From NCBI GenBank assembly GCA_902780235.1, contig CACZEL010000006.1, forward strand, positions 1 through 64,000: a DNA stretch of 64,000 nt. Reading direction: 5' to 3'. Each line of letters begins with the position of its first letter. Positions within the stretch are counted from its first letter, which is position 1. The notes below the pieces were generated by a model, which saw only the letters and a list, made by a program, of their open reading frames with translations, ran no database searches and was not told where the DNA came from. Source of the DNA: an uncultured Bacteroidales bacterium. GTDB lineage: Bacteria; Bacteroidota; Bacteroidia; Bacteroidales; Paludibacteraceae. The translations under genes and the position numbers were made by a program. This document shows positions 27,014 to 35,008 of the stretch, piece by piece.

Positions 27014-27881
27014 ATTGCGCTTTCTTGCTTCTGCGGTACTTATTCGGGGAAACGCCGAGGTGTTTCTTCGTATATTGGCAGAAGAAGCTGGCGTTGGGGA
27101 ACTCCATCAGACGAGCGATCTCACGAATCGGCAGGGTCGTGTTACGCAAGTAGTGCTTGAGCTCGGAAACGGTGATATCCGCGATCCATTCACCGGCAGC
27201 TTTATCGCTACGCTCCTTGCAGATCTCAGACAGGTATTTCGGCGTGATATCCAACTGCTGTGCGTACCATTGTACCTCACGGGCGTGCGGGTGCTTCTGC
27301 AGCAAGCGGATGAACTGATGGAAGATATAATCGCTATGGTTAATGGTCGTACGCGTACTGGTCGTCTCGCCGCCAACCGATAACTTATCCATATAATTGA
27401 GCATCTCCATCGTAGCAGCACGCGCTATCATCATCAAGATCTGCTTGCGTAAGGACGACATCTTATCCTGCAACTGCAGCGTCAGCAGATGGAAATAACT
27501 GTCGAAGAACTCGATACTCTTCTCGTTGATCGGGAAGATCGGGTGCTCCTTTATATACTCCTGCTTTGTCCACCAGTTGGGCTCGATACGCATATGATCG
27601 AACATGATCTGCTCGAAGATCGCGGCATCGACGGTCACCTGCTTAAACTCAAAATCAGGCGACATCTCGTACGGTCCCATTTGGTAATTGAAGTCCGGAA
27701 TACGCACCCAAAGGTCATTTTTGTGAATACGGATCATCTCTTCATGATAATACACATCGATGTACCCGGCGGTGCAAAGCAACACGGTCATCGTATTCGA
27801 TGCTGTGGAGCGATTCTCACGGCACTGACGGAAACCTTCAATTTCGTCCGTCAAAAAGATTGAGTCGGTAAATAAAATCAT
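27012..27881 (-). CDS. AraC-family transcriptional regulator
   Basis: 289 residues. The C-terminal AraC/XylS DNA-binding region (about 190-289) has two helix-turn-helix units: WYAQQLDITPKYLSEICKE and IREIARLMEFPNASFFCQYTKKHLGVSPNKYRR, the usual family signature. The N-terminal part (about 30-150) looks like a cupin-type effector domain (VLLCTAGYIDVYYHEEMIRIHKNDLWV). The effector and targets are unknown; divergent orientation to DUF4837-pnuC makes those genes candidates (inference only). Confidence 0.92.
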   Translation of the reverse strand: MILFTDSIFLTDEIEGFRQCRENRSTASNTMTVLLCTAGYIDVYYHEEMIRIHKNDLWVRIPDFNYQMGPYEMSPDFEFKQVTVDAAIFEQIMFDHMRIEPNWWTKQEYIKEHPIFPINEKSIEFFDSYFHLLTLQLQDKMSSLRKQILMMIARAATMEMLNYMDKLSVGGETTSTRTTINHSDYIFHQFIRLLQKHPHAREVQWYAQQLDITPKYLSEICKERSDKAAGEWIADITVSELKHYLRNTTLPIREIARLMEFPNASFFCQYTKKHLGVSPNKYRRSKKAQ

Positions 27882-27914
27882 AATAAAGGGTTTTATTTGG
27901 TATTAAATCTGCGG

Positions 27915-27945
27915 CAAAATTAGTTAATTTTTCTTATATATACAA
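27915..27945 (-). promoter_or_regulatory. Promoter of the AraC gene
   Basis: -7 TAATTTTG (27915-27922), 20 bases, -33 TTG (27943-27945), minus strand. Confidence 0.72.
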
Positions 27946-27963
27946 ATTTTTTTGCGATTTTTC

Positions 27964-27994
27964 TTGCAGATTTCCCAAAAAAGGTGTAATTTTG
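27964..27994 (+). promoter_or_regulatory. Promoter of DUF4837-pnuC
   Basis: TTG (27964-27966), 20 bases, TAATTTTG (27987-27994); 20 bases before the start codon. Confidence 0.75.
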
Positions 27995-28014
27995 TACGCA
28001 AAATCTATAAAGAC

Positions 28015-29049
28015 ATGAAAAAAGTACTTTTTTTTGCCGTTTCGGCACTGCTGTTGATCGGCTGCTCGAATGGAAATGAACGGCTCCTAACTTCCGCTAC
28101 AGGATCGATTTATGAGTGTCTGGTGGTGAGTGATGCCGTAGTGAAGAATGATGTGTGCGAGACCATGGGTGCGGATATGTACGGTTTGCCGCAGATGGAA
28201 GCGATCTTCACCGTGACGCACGTGACGAACGGTCAGTTTGATGATCTGCTCAAATCGACGCGTAATATCCTGTTAGTGGATGTGAACGACCATAAATACA
28301 CGCAGCTCAAAGCGAACAAATCGCGCGATGTATGGTCCAAACCGCAAGCGGTCATTCGTATTCAGGCGCCGAGCGATGAGGCTTTTCTGGCGTATTGGGC
28401 AGAGAACGGCGAAGCGATCCGGGAATGGTTCGTACGCGAGGAGTTGGCGCGTCAACTGCGTTTCTATCGCGCGAATACGAATAAGGACGCGCGCGCGTAC
28501 CTGAACAAACAAGGTTATGATCTGCTCATACCGGAAGACTATGTCCTAATTAAAAATGAAGAATTAAAAATTAAAAATGACCAAATGGTAAATGACCAAA
28601 TGGTAAATGTCTTATGGTGTTGTAATAACAAAGGTCCGATGCGGAAGGATATCCTCGTCTATAGTTATCCGTATACGGCGCAGGAGCAGTTCGGCAACGA
28701 AGCCATCATCGCCATGCGTAACGAGGTGGTTGGTCAACTGGTTTCAGCCCAAGTAGAGGGCAGCCACATGGGTACGGAATTCAAGCATTTCCCGCCGGTA
28801 AGCCGTCAAGTGCCTGCTCTGCGCGATACGGTAGGCGGTTTCTATGCCGTAGAAACACGCGGGTTATGGAAGATGATAGACGGAGAAGCGATGGGTGGTC
28901 CGTTCGTTAGTCTGACACGTCTGGATCAAGTGAACGGTCGTGTCGTGACCGCTGAAGCCTTCCTGTACGCGCCGGGACAAAAGAAACGCAACGCCACGCG
29001 TCAGACGGAGGCGATCCTCTATTCCTTAGCCATGCCGAATGAGCGGTGA
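28015..29049 (+). CDS. DUF4837 family lipoprotein
   Basis: 344 residues from the ATG at 28015. Residues 1-17 are a lipoprotein signal with lipobox LIGC (C17). The body matches the DUF4837 proteins found almost only in Bacteroidota (STRNILLVDV near 80, a VWSKPQAVIRIQAPS segment and a C-terminal TRGLWKMIDGEAMGGPF). Function unknown. Residues about 180-199 (NEELKIKNDQMVNDQMVN) come from two adjoining repeat families, attaaaa heptamers and 15-bp atggtaaatgaccaa units. Its stop overlaps the pnuC start by 3 bases. Confidence 0.88.
   Translation: MKKVLFFAVSALLLIGCSNGNERLLTSATGSIYECLVVSDAVVKNDVCETMGADMYGLPQMEAIFTVTHVTNGQFDDLLKSTRNILLVDVNDHKYTQLKANKSRDVWSKPQAVIRIQAPSDEAFLAYWAENGEAIREWFVREELARQLRFYRANTNKDARAYLNKQGYDLLIPEDYVLIKNEELKIKNDQMVNDQMVNVLWCCNNKGPMRKDILVYSYPYTAQEQFGNEAIIAMRNEVVGQLVSAQVEGSHMGTEFKHFPPVSRQVPALRDTVGGFYAVETRGLWKMIDGEAMGGPFVSLTRLDQVNGRVVTAEAFLYAPGQKKRNATRQTEAILYSLAMPNER
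28549..28610. repeat. Compound tract (attaaaa heptamers plus 15-bp units) in the DUF4837 gene
   Basis: attaaaa-type units run directly into two copies of atggtaaatgaccaa. These are the same words as at 17175-17219 and 49663-49690. In frame. Confidence 0.9.
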
Positions 29050-29645
29050 GCCTGTCGCAGGACTCCATATTATCGCTGATTAGTTGCTGCTTAGGCATCT
29101 GTTCTGTCGTGTTGGCTTCGCGGCGGAACATTCTTACGTTCGCCTTCGGTTTTGGGCAGGTACTGACCTACACCTATCTGTGCTGGACCCAACGGTTCTA
29201 CGGCGAGATAGCCATCAACGTCTATTATTTCGCCACGATGATCTACGGCGTGTATGTATGGCGTAAAAGGTTGAAAGTGGAAAGTGGAAAGAAGAAAGTG
29301 GAGCCACGCAGCCTTAGCCCTATCGTCATAGGCCTGATCGTCGTCACTACTCTACTCGGTTCATGGCTTGTCGGATGGGGGTTGGCTGCTTTCACCGACG
29401 ATACCCAGCCTTACTTGGATGCTTTCACGACAGTACCTGCACTTGTGGCGCAGGTACTGATGATTCTCGTTTATCGCGAGCATTGGTTCATATGGCTCGC
29501 TGTGGATATCCTGTGCGTCATCCTTTGGGTACGCGCAGGGGATTGGTTTATGGTGACGCAGTACGCGATATGGTGCGCCAACTGCATCTACGGCATTTTC
29601 ATTTGGAACCAATCCGATATCACTTCTTCTTCGAAGAAGCCTTGA
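29046..29645 (+). CDS. pnuC: Nicotinamide riboside/mononucleotide transporter PnuC-like
   Basis: 199 residues with about six or seven membrane helices. It starts at GTG 29046, overlapping the preceding stop in a GTGA junction. Tryptophan- and tyrosine-rich helices (YTYLCWTQRFYGEIAINVYYFATMIYGVYVW; DILCVILWVRAGDWFMVTQYAIWCANCIYGIFIWN) match PnuC, which carries out facilitated uptake of nicotinamide riboside or related vitamins. Heptamers insert KVESGKKKVE in the loop at about 76-87. Related PnuT/PnuX proteins carry thiamine or riboflavin, and no riboswitch was seen to decide this. The gene ends 26 bases inside the convergent lipoprotein gene. Confidence 0.88.
   Translation: MSLSQDSILSLISCCLGICSVVLASRRNILTFAFGFGQVLTYTYLCWTQRFYGEIAINVYYFATMIYGVYVWRKRLKVESGKKKVEPRSLSPIVIGLIVVTTLLGSWLVGWGLAAFTDDTQPYLDAFTTVPALVAQVLMILVYREHWFIWLAVDILCVILWVRAGDWFMVTQYAIWCANCIYGIFIWNQSDITSSSKKP
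29270..29304. repeat. gtggaaa heptamer tract inside pnuC
   Basis: Units gttgaaa, gtggaaa, gtggaaa, gaagaaa, gtggagc; in a membrane-protein loop. Confidence 0.9.
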
Positions 29646-31401
29646 TCAGCTCAGCCGGTTTCGCTTTGGTTTGCGGAACAGCTAAGTAGTTCCATTCCTC
29701 TTCAAAATCCCAGTTACTCTTGGTTTGTATCTTTCCGGGGAAATAATAGATACTCTCCGGTTGTCTTTTGCTACTCCACTCACCCGTGGTCCACTTGCCG
29801 TCCTCGTTCGAATCGACATACAGCCGCAAGTAATAGGTATCGGGTTTGAGGTACTCGAAGAACGCTCCTTCGGGTACTGCCGGCAGTTCACGTAGCACTT
29901 CATCCTTGCTGTTCAGCACCTGAATACGGGCTTTCGCCACCATCGGATTAAGTTTGACGCGCAGCGTCGAATATTCGGTCACGCTCTTAACCTGCAGCGT
30001 ATAGTTCTGCGCCACTTGCGTGATTCCGTACACGTCGTGCAGCGCACCACTATCAACATGCAGTTCGTACTTGCCTTCGGGTTTCAGTTGGGCATGGAAG
30101 ACTATTTCCTGCGACAAGGAGTCGAACGGCGCCATGGTGTACGGCAGCGGTTTGAGAATCGTATCCACGCGTTCGAACAAATGCATCGAATCGCGCGCTA
30201 CCGACACCAATGGTGTCGCACACGTGATCCGCAAGGTATCATAGATCTCGAATCCGTTGCGTGCATTGGTCTTCAGTTCCAGACGCCGGTTACGGTTCTT
30301 TCGATCCTGCGCCTCTTTCGCTTTGGCACTCAGACGCGGTGCACGCCAGATAGCACGAATCGTGTCCGAAGCCCACTCCAATTGATATAAACTATCCGTT
30401 CGGCGGTAACGAATCTCAAAAAACAAAGAATCCTGCGCGATAGACATGCTGTCCAACAACCACATCGTCAGCGTGTCCTGATGCGCCGAATACTGGATAT
30501 GATAATTCAGGCTGTCGGTCAAGGGGTGCAGTTCCGGCAGGCTGTCCGGTGTCGAAGAGAAATAGAGCTGGATACGATGTTGATCCGGTCGCATGGTGCG
30601 CTGAAGGAATAATTTCTGCTGCTCTTCTTTGAAGAGAAACATCGTCGGCAGTACGATACTATCTTGCGCCGTCGAATCTCCTTCAGCCGTTAACTCACTC
30701 ACTCTTTCACTCGTTAACTCGTTTATTTCCAACGACTCATCGGCAAAGGCGTAGGCCTCTCCGGGCGTCAGACGATAGTCATGCAGCAGGTCATCGACGG
30801 CATAGAGACGGTAGATACCCTGATGAATATTACCGATACGGAATCGACCTACCGAGTCGGTACGGGCAATACGCGAGAAAGGCATGGTCGTAAACGCCGA
30901 GTCTTCCATATTACTTTGAATACCCACGATCACGCCCTCAGCAGGGTTCATCGTGTACGCGTCATAGACCTGTCCGCGGTATTCCAAGGTATCGATCTCA
31001 TCGCCGGTCGCAAAATAGAAGGTATATCCGTGCAGAGGCACTTTCTCGCGGAAGTCACAAACGGCTTTTCCAAAATCAAGGGTATAGGTCGTGTTCGCTT
31101 GCAGGGAGTCTTGAAAACGAATCGACAGTTTTTTTCCGCGGGCTTTCACTTCCGGCGGGTTCTGTTGCGGAGGGGACATGAGCAGGTTAGACGACACATC
31201 GTCTAACTGCAGGTACTCATTGAACGTCACCTCGATACGATCCCCGTTAAAATTCAACGCTCCCATCTCCGGCTCCGATTTCAACGGAACAGGCGGCTCC
31301 GTATCTTTCGGACCGCCTTGCGGACCGATTCCCCGGTTCGCACACCCCACTACAATCAGAGTCGTAGCAAGAAGAATTAACGTTTTACGAAGTAAAACCA
31401 T
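29620..31401 (-). CDS. Ig-like (SbsA/Big_5) outer-surface lipoprotein
   Basis: 593 residues; lipobox VVGC with C20. The opening CANRGIGPQGGPKDTEPP and the following VTFNEYLQLDDVSSN segment are typical of a Bacteroidota lipoprotein family with an N-terminal bacterial Ig-like domain (about 38-135). Later parts (about 145-220) have a carboxypeptidase-regulatory-like fold. Function unknown; probably envelope. An octamer tract encodes INELTSERVSELTAE (about 225-238). Last gene of the operon starting at 36246; its end overlaps pnuC by 26 bases. Confidence 0.85.
   Translation of the reverse strand: MVLLRKTLILLATTLIVVGCANRGIGPQGGPKDTEPPVPLKSEPEMGALNFNGDRIEVTFNEYLQLDDVSSNLLMSPPQQNPPEVKARGKKLSIRFQDSLQANTTYTLDFGKAVCDFREKVPLHGYTFYFATGDEIDTLEYRGQVYDAYTMNPAEGVIVGIQSNMEDSAFTTMPFSRIARTDSVGRFRIGNIHQGIYRLYAVDDLLHDYRLTPGEAYAFADESLEINELTSERVSELTAEGDSTAQDSIVLPTMFLFKEEQQKLFLQRTMRPDQHRIQLYFSSTPDSLPELHPLTDSLNYHIQYSAHQDTLTMWLLDSMSIAQDSLFFEIRYRRTDSLYQLEWASDTIRAIWRAPRLSAKAKEAQDRKNRNRRLELKTNARNGFEIYDTLRITCATPLVSVARDSMHLFERVDTILKPLPYTMAPFDSLSQEIVFHAQLKPEGKYELHVDSGALHDVYGITQVAQNYTLQVKSVTEYSTLRVKLNPMVAKARIQVLNSKDEVLRELPAVPEGAFFEYLKPDTYYLRLYVDSNEDGKWTTGEWSSKRQPESIYYFPGKIQTKSNWDFEEEWNYLAVPQTKAKPAELIKASSKKK
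30687..30726. repeat. Octamer tract inside the Ig-like lipoprotein gene
   Basis: Units ccgttaac, tcactcac, tctttcac, tcgttaac, tcgtttat; in frame. Confidence 0.92.
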
Positions 31402-31440
31402 CTTAACAATTTAACGTTTTAACCATTTAACGTTTTAACG
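31401..31440. repeat. ttaacgtttt tract between the deacetylase and lipoprotein genes
   Basis: Imperfect 8-9-bp units of tttaacg/ttttaacc. It supplies the last codons of the deacetylase (KTLNG, stop 31419-31421). Confidence 0.85.
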
Positions 31441-32006
31441 TCATACCCTTGGGATTGAAGCCATTCTATCGCAAGCGGTAGGACCGCAAGCATGCGCTCG
31501 TTGGACTTGACAGAGTCGTGAAAATTGATGATACTGCCCGGTCGCGTCTGGCGTTGGATCTGCTTGAGCATCGCTTCGGGTGTTCGGCACGGGTTATAAT
31601 CGCGCGTCAGTACATCCCAAAGGTAGATCTCATAGCCTAATCGCTTCACCGCTCTCCGCTGCCAAAGCCATGTACGACCATATGGCGGACGGAATAATTT
31701 CGTCTCTTTCGGGAACTTCTGCACATTGGCAATATACTTCGCGGTGGAAACGCGCCAACCTTTCATGTGGTTGTAGGTGTGGTTTCCGATCGCGTGACCG
31801 GCTTGGACCACCTGATCAAACACATCGGGATGTTTGTCGATATTCTCCCCCACCATGAAGAACGTAGCCTTCACGCCGTACTTGTCCAATATCGCCAGCA
31901 CTTTCGGCGTCACCTCCGGTATCGGACCGTCGTCAAACGTGAGATACACCGCCTTACCCACGCGGCATTTGCCGCATGGATAAAGACGCTGTAATATGGA
32001 TTTCAA
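31419..32006 (-). CDS. Polysaccharide deacetylase (NodB-like, CE4)
   Basis: 195 residues. The NodB domain spans nearly the whole protein: LTFDDGP at 22-28 (catalytic base D25, metal D26), HTYNH at 76-80 (metal histidines), RPPYGRT at about 107-113, and SIINFHDS at about 165-172. It should remove acetyl groups from peptidoglycan, chitin-like or other N-acetylated glycans. No signal peptide is evident; a short N-terminal hydrophobic segment is absent, so location is unclear. The final residues are repeat-derived. Confidence 0.92.
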   Translation of the reverse strand: MKSILQRLYPCGKCRVGKAVYLTFDDGPIPEVTPKVLAILDKYGVKATFFMVGENIDKHPDVFDQVVQAGHAIGNHTYNHMKGWRVSTAKYIANVQKFPKETKLFRPPYGRTWLWQRRAVKRLGYEIYLWDVLTRDYNPCRTPEAMLKQIQRQTRPGSIINFHDSVKSNERMLAVLPLAIEWLQSQGYDVKTLNG

Positions 32007-32010
32007 GATC

Positions 32011-32038
32011 TTAATTCTTAATTTTTAATTTTTAATTT
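32011..32038. repeat. ttaattt heptamer tract
   Basis: Units ttaattc, ttaattt, ttaattt, ttaattt between the ROK kinase and deacetylase genes; it overlaps the ROK stop by two bases. Confidence 0.93.
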
Positions 32039-32993
32039 ACCATGCAAGGCTGGACGCACCAAGGATAGCGGCGTCGCTGTCTTTGAGAACCGAGATAGAT
32101 ACAGGGATCTTACCCTTCCAGATCGGCATCAGGTTAGCATCCAAAGCCTCACGGATCGGATCCATGATCCAGTGACCCGACTTGGTCAAACCGCCAAAGA
32201 GGATAATAGCCTCCGGGCTGGAGAAATGAACGTAGTCAGCCAGTTTCTGACCAAGCAGATGACCGGTATAATCAAAGATCTCTTTCGCTACGAGGTCACC
32301 CTTCTCTGCAGCATCAAACACGTCTTTGGAGGTGATATGATCGATATCGGCTACTTGACGAAGCAGCGTCGGTTGTGTAGTGCTGGTCACGATCTCTTTT
32401 GCCGTACGAGCCACACCCGTTGCCGAAGCGTACGCCTCGATACAACCCTTCTGACCGCAACCGCAAAGACGACCGTTGCCGCTATGATCGATCTTACAGT
32501 GACCCAATTCACCGGCAAAACCGTCATGACCGTAGAGCAACTTACCGTCGATCACGATACCCGAACCGACACCCGTACCGAGCGTGATCACGATGAAGTT
32601 CTTCATACCACGCGCCGAACCGTAGATCATCTCGCCTTGCGCAGCTGCGTTGGCGTCGTTGGTGATGGTGCATTTCACGCCCATGCGCTCGCTGATGAGT
32701 TTGGCAAACGGTACAACACCCTTCCACGGAAGGTTCGGAGCCTGCTCAATGCAGCCTGAATAGAAATTAGCGTTCGGCGCACCGCAACCTACACCTACGA
32801 TGTCACTCATCGTCAGACCTTCGTCTTCCACCAGACGTTTGAGACCGGTGCAGAGCACGTCGCAGTACTCGTCGATATTCGGATACTGCTGGGTAGGAAT
32901 GGAATTACTGCGAAGAACTTGTCCTTCATCATTTACTAAACCGAACTTGGTGCCTGTTCCACCCAAGTCGATACCTAAAGCGTACTTTTTCAT
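32037..32993 (-). CDS. ROK-family sugar kinase (glucokinase-like)
   Basis: 318 residues. ATP-binding DLGGTGTK (9-16), catalytic D113 in TNDANAAA, ELGH (162-165) and zinc-binding CGCGQKGC (177-184) define a ROK kinase. The lack of an N-terminal helix-turn-helix makes it an enzyme, not a repressor. Glucose, mannose, fructose or N-acetyl sugars are possible substrates; the GELGH/CGCGQKGCIEAYAS context favours glucokinase. Its start overlaps the DPP-IV-like stop (ATGA). Confidence 0.92.
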   Translation of the reverse strand: MKKYALGIDLGGTGTKFGLVNDEGQVLRSNSIPTQQYPNIDEYCDVLCTGLKRLVEDEGLTMSDIVGVGCGAPNANFYSGCIEQAPNLPWKGVVPFAKLISERMGVKCTITNDANAAAQGEMIYGSARGMKNFIVITLGTGVGSGIVIDGKLLYGHDGFAGELGHCKIDHSGNGRLCGCGQKGCIEAYASATGVARTAKEIVTSTTQPTLLRQVADIDHITSKDVFDAAEKGDLVAKEIFDYTGHLLGQKLADYVHFSSPEAIILFGGLTKSGHWIMDPIREALDANLMPIWKGKIPVSISVLKDSDAAILGASSLAW

Positions 32994-34975
32994 TGTTTTA
33001 GATTATTTTGTAAAAAATTCAATATTCTGTTGTGCATGTGCGTGGCGTTATTGCCTTTGCGCAGGAAATGGTTGTCATCGGGATAGAGTTGCATCTCAAA
33101 CTGCTTGTCGGCCTTCACCAGCGCATCGATATACTGCATCGTGTGCTGCACATGGACATTATCGTCTCCCGTACCGTGAATGATCAGCACGTTACCCGTC
33201 AGGTCATTTGCCTTGTTCAGCAACGAAGCCTCTTCATAGCCTCTCGGGTTCACCTGCGGACGACGCATATAACGCTCGGTATAAGCCGAGTCATACAGTT
33301 TCCAATCGGTTACCGGCGCTATCGCAACACCGGCCTTGAACGGATGGTTCTTCGTGCTCATCGTATAGAGCGTCTCGTAGCCGCCATAAGACCAGCCCAT
33401 GATCGCCATATGTTCGCCGTCGATATCATCGCGCTTCGCCATCTCGTTGGCAGCCATGATCAGGTCTTCCGCCTCTTTCTGGCCAAGGGACATATAAGTC
33501 TCATTCCGCCATGCTCTGCCCTTGCAGTCCGAACTTCTCGGATCGACGATCAGTACCGCGTAGCCGGCCTCCACCAAAGCGTACTCAAAACGCTTGCGCC
33601 ACCGGTTCAGTACACGCTGACTTGCAGGACCGCTGTAGTGCATGACGATTAAAGGCTGTTGGCTGTTAGCTGTTGGCTCTTGGCTTTTCAGCAACATGGC
33701 TTCGAGGCCGTTGATAAGTAATAATTGCGGTTCGGGAAGATGATTCGCTTGCCATGCGGCTTTGATCTCCGCATTGTCTTCCAGCACTCTTTCCACTTTC
33801 CACTTTCCACCTTCCACTTTACCCAGATAGTACGTGTTAGGCGTTTCAAACGATTGATAGCAGAACACGGCTTTGGTAGCCTCGCTATTGAATCGAGCCG
33901 ACCACATGCCTTCGTCCTTGGTGATTTGAGAAATCTCGCTTTTTTTGAGATTGAGCGCATATATCTGCCGTGTGCTCGGTGTAGTAGCTGCTTGATAATA
34001 AAGCGTTTGTGTCTTTTCGTTTACGCCATACACAGCCGTTAGATCGATGCCTTCCGGCGTTAAAGTTTTCAGTTCGACACCTTGCGAAGAGTACAAGTAG
34101 GCTTGTCGCCAACCGTTCTTCTCACTCAGCACCACGAATCGTCCGTCACTCAACCATTGCCATTCGTCGAACAAACTGTAGTCCACAAAATACTGCTTGC
34201 TCTCTTCGGCATAAAGCGGATGGATGACGGTCGATTTAGCATTGCACGACAGCACTTCCATCTTCGTCTGGTCCCTATTCACGCGCAAAACCAATAAGGT
34301 GTTCTCGTCCGTCCAGCGCAAACGAGGGAAATAGAAATCATTCACTCGTTCATTCGTTAATTCCTTCAACGTTACAATGCCTTTCGTGGCTACGTCATAG
34401 ACGCACACGCTCGCTTGGGCGTTTTGACATCCCGCCTTTGGATAACGCAGGCTCTCGGCTTTCGGGTATTGGGTATCGGAATATACGTCCCACGAGAACG
34501 TCGGCACTTCGGTTTCGTCGAGTCGCACAAAGGCCAATAGTTTCGAGTCGGGACTCCACGCGAACAAAGCGGTTGTCGCGAACTCTTCTTCGTAGAGCCA
34601 ATCGGCGATACCGTTGATGATCTCCGTGTTATCGTCTTTCGTCACCGCCACTTCGGTTCCGAAATCGAGTTTATGGATATACAAATTATTGTCCTTGGCA
34701 AACGCCACATAGCGTCCGTTCGGACTCATGACCGCGTCACGCACTTTCCCTTCGCCCAAGGGCTTGCGCGTATGGCGCATGGTGTCATAGACAAACCAAT
34801 CGGCTACTTCCGAATGGCGGAACAAAGTCTCTTCATTCTCCTTCTCCAAACGGTAACGCCCGGTAGCTTCAACGCCAAGAATCGAATCCTGTTCGGCTTC
34901 GGACAGCGTATTGGCCTTATAATCGCCGGCTAAGATACCGGTTAACACACCCAGTATAATCAATAATCCTTTCAT
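32990..34975 (-). CDS. S9 prolyl oligopeptidase, DPP-IV-like
   Basis: 661 residues. Signal-like N-terminus (MKGLLIILGVLTGILA), then an eight-bladed propeller (about 40-400) with DWLYEEEF carrying the glutamates that bind the substrate N-terminus in DPP-IV, then an alpha/beta hydrolase domain: nucleophile in GWSYGG (about S527), aspartate in GTGDDNVH (about 602) and histidine in DDNHFLRKG (about 634). It should release X-Pro dipeptides in the periplasm. Three repeat insertions: LKELTNERVND (about 202-212), GGKWKVERV near 388, and KSQEPTANSQQP (about 430-440). The start codon itself lies in an octamer tract (34969-35008). Confidence 0.9.
   Translation of the reverse strand: MKGLLIILGVLTGILAGDYKANTLSEAEQDSILGVEATGRYRLEKENEETLFRHSEVADWFVYDTMRHTRKPLGEGKVRDAVMSPNGRYVAFAKDNNLYIHKLDFGTEVAVTKDDNTEIINGIADWLYEEEFATTALFAWSPDSKLLAFVRLDETEVPTFSWDVYSDTQYPKAESLRYPKAGCQNAQASVCVYDVATKGIVTLKELTNERVNDFYFPRLRWTDENTLLVLRVNRDQTKMEVLSCNAKSTVIHPLYAEESKQYFVDYSLFDEWQWLSDGRFVVLSEKNGWRQAYLYSSQGVELKTLTPEGIDLTAVYGVNEKTQTLYYQAATTPSTRQIYALNLKKSEISQITKDEGMWSARFNSEATKAVFCYQSFETPNTYYLGKVEGGKWKVERVLEDNAEIKAAWQANHLPEPQLLLINGLEAMLLKSQEPTANSQQPLIVMHYSGPASQRVLNRWRKRFEYALVEAGYAVLIVDPRSSDCKGRAWRNETYMSLGQKEAEDLIMAANEMAKRDDIDGEHMAIMGWSYGGYETLYTMSTKNHPFKAGVAIAPVTDWKLYDSAYTERYMRRPQVNPRGYEEASLLNKANDLTGNVLIIHGTGDDNVHVQHTMQYIDALVKADKQFEMQLYPDDNHFLRKGNNATHMHNRILNFLQNNLKQ
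33654..33688. repeat. ggctgtt heptamer tract inside the DPP-IV-like gene
   Basis: Units ggctgtt, ggctgtt, agctgtt, ggctctt, ggctttt; encodes KSQEPTANSQQP just before the hydrolase domain. Confidence 0.93.
33789..33820. repeat. ctttcca heptamer tract inside the DPP-IV-like gene
   Basis: Units ctttcca x3, ccttcca; encodes KVEGGKWKVE. Complement of the gtggaaa word in pnuC. Confidence 0.92.
34341..34372. repeat. Octamer tract in the DPP-IV-like propeller
   Basis: Units attcactc, gttcattc, gttaattc, cttcaacg; encodes LKELTNERVND. Confidence 0.9.
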
Positions 34976-35008
34976 TCTTTCACTCCTTCATTCTTTCACT
35001 CTTTCAAC
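34969..35008. repeat. Octamer tract carrying the DPP-IV-like start codon
   Basis: Five units (ctttcatt, ctttcact, ccttcatt, ctttcact, ctttcaac). The ATG at 34975 on the minus strand is part of the first unit. Confidence 0.93.
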
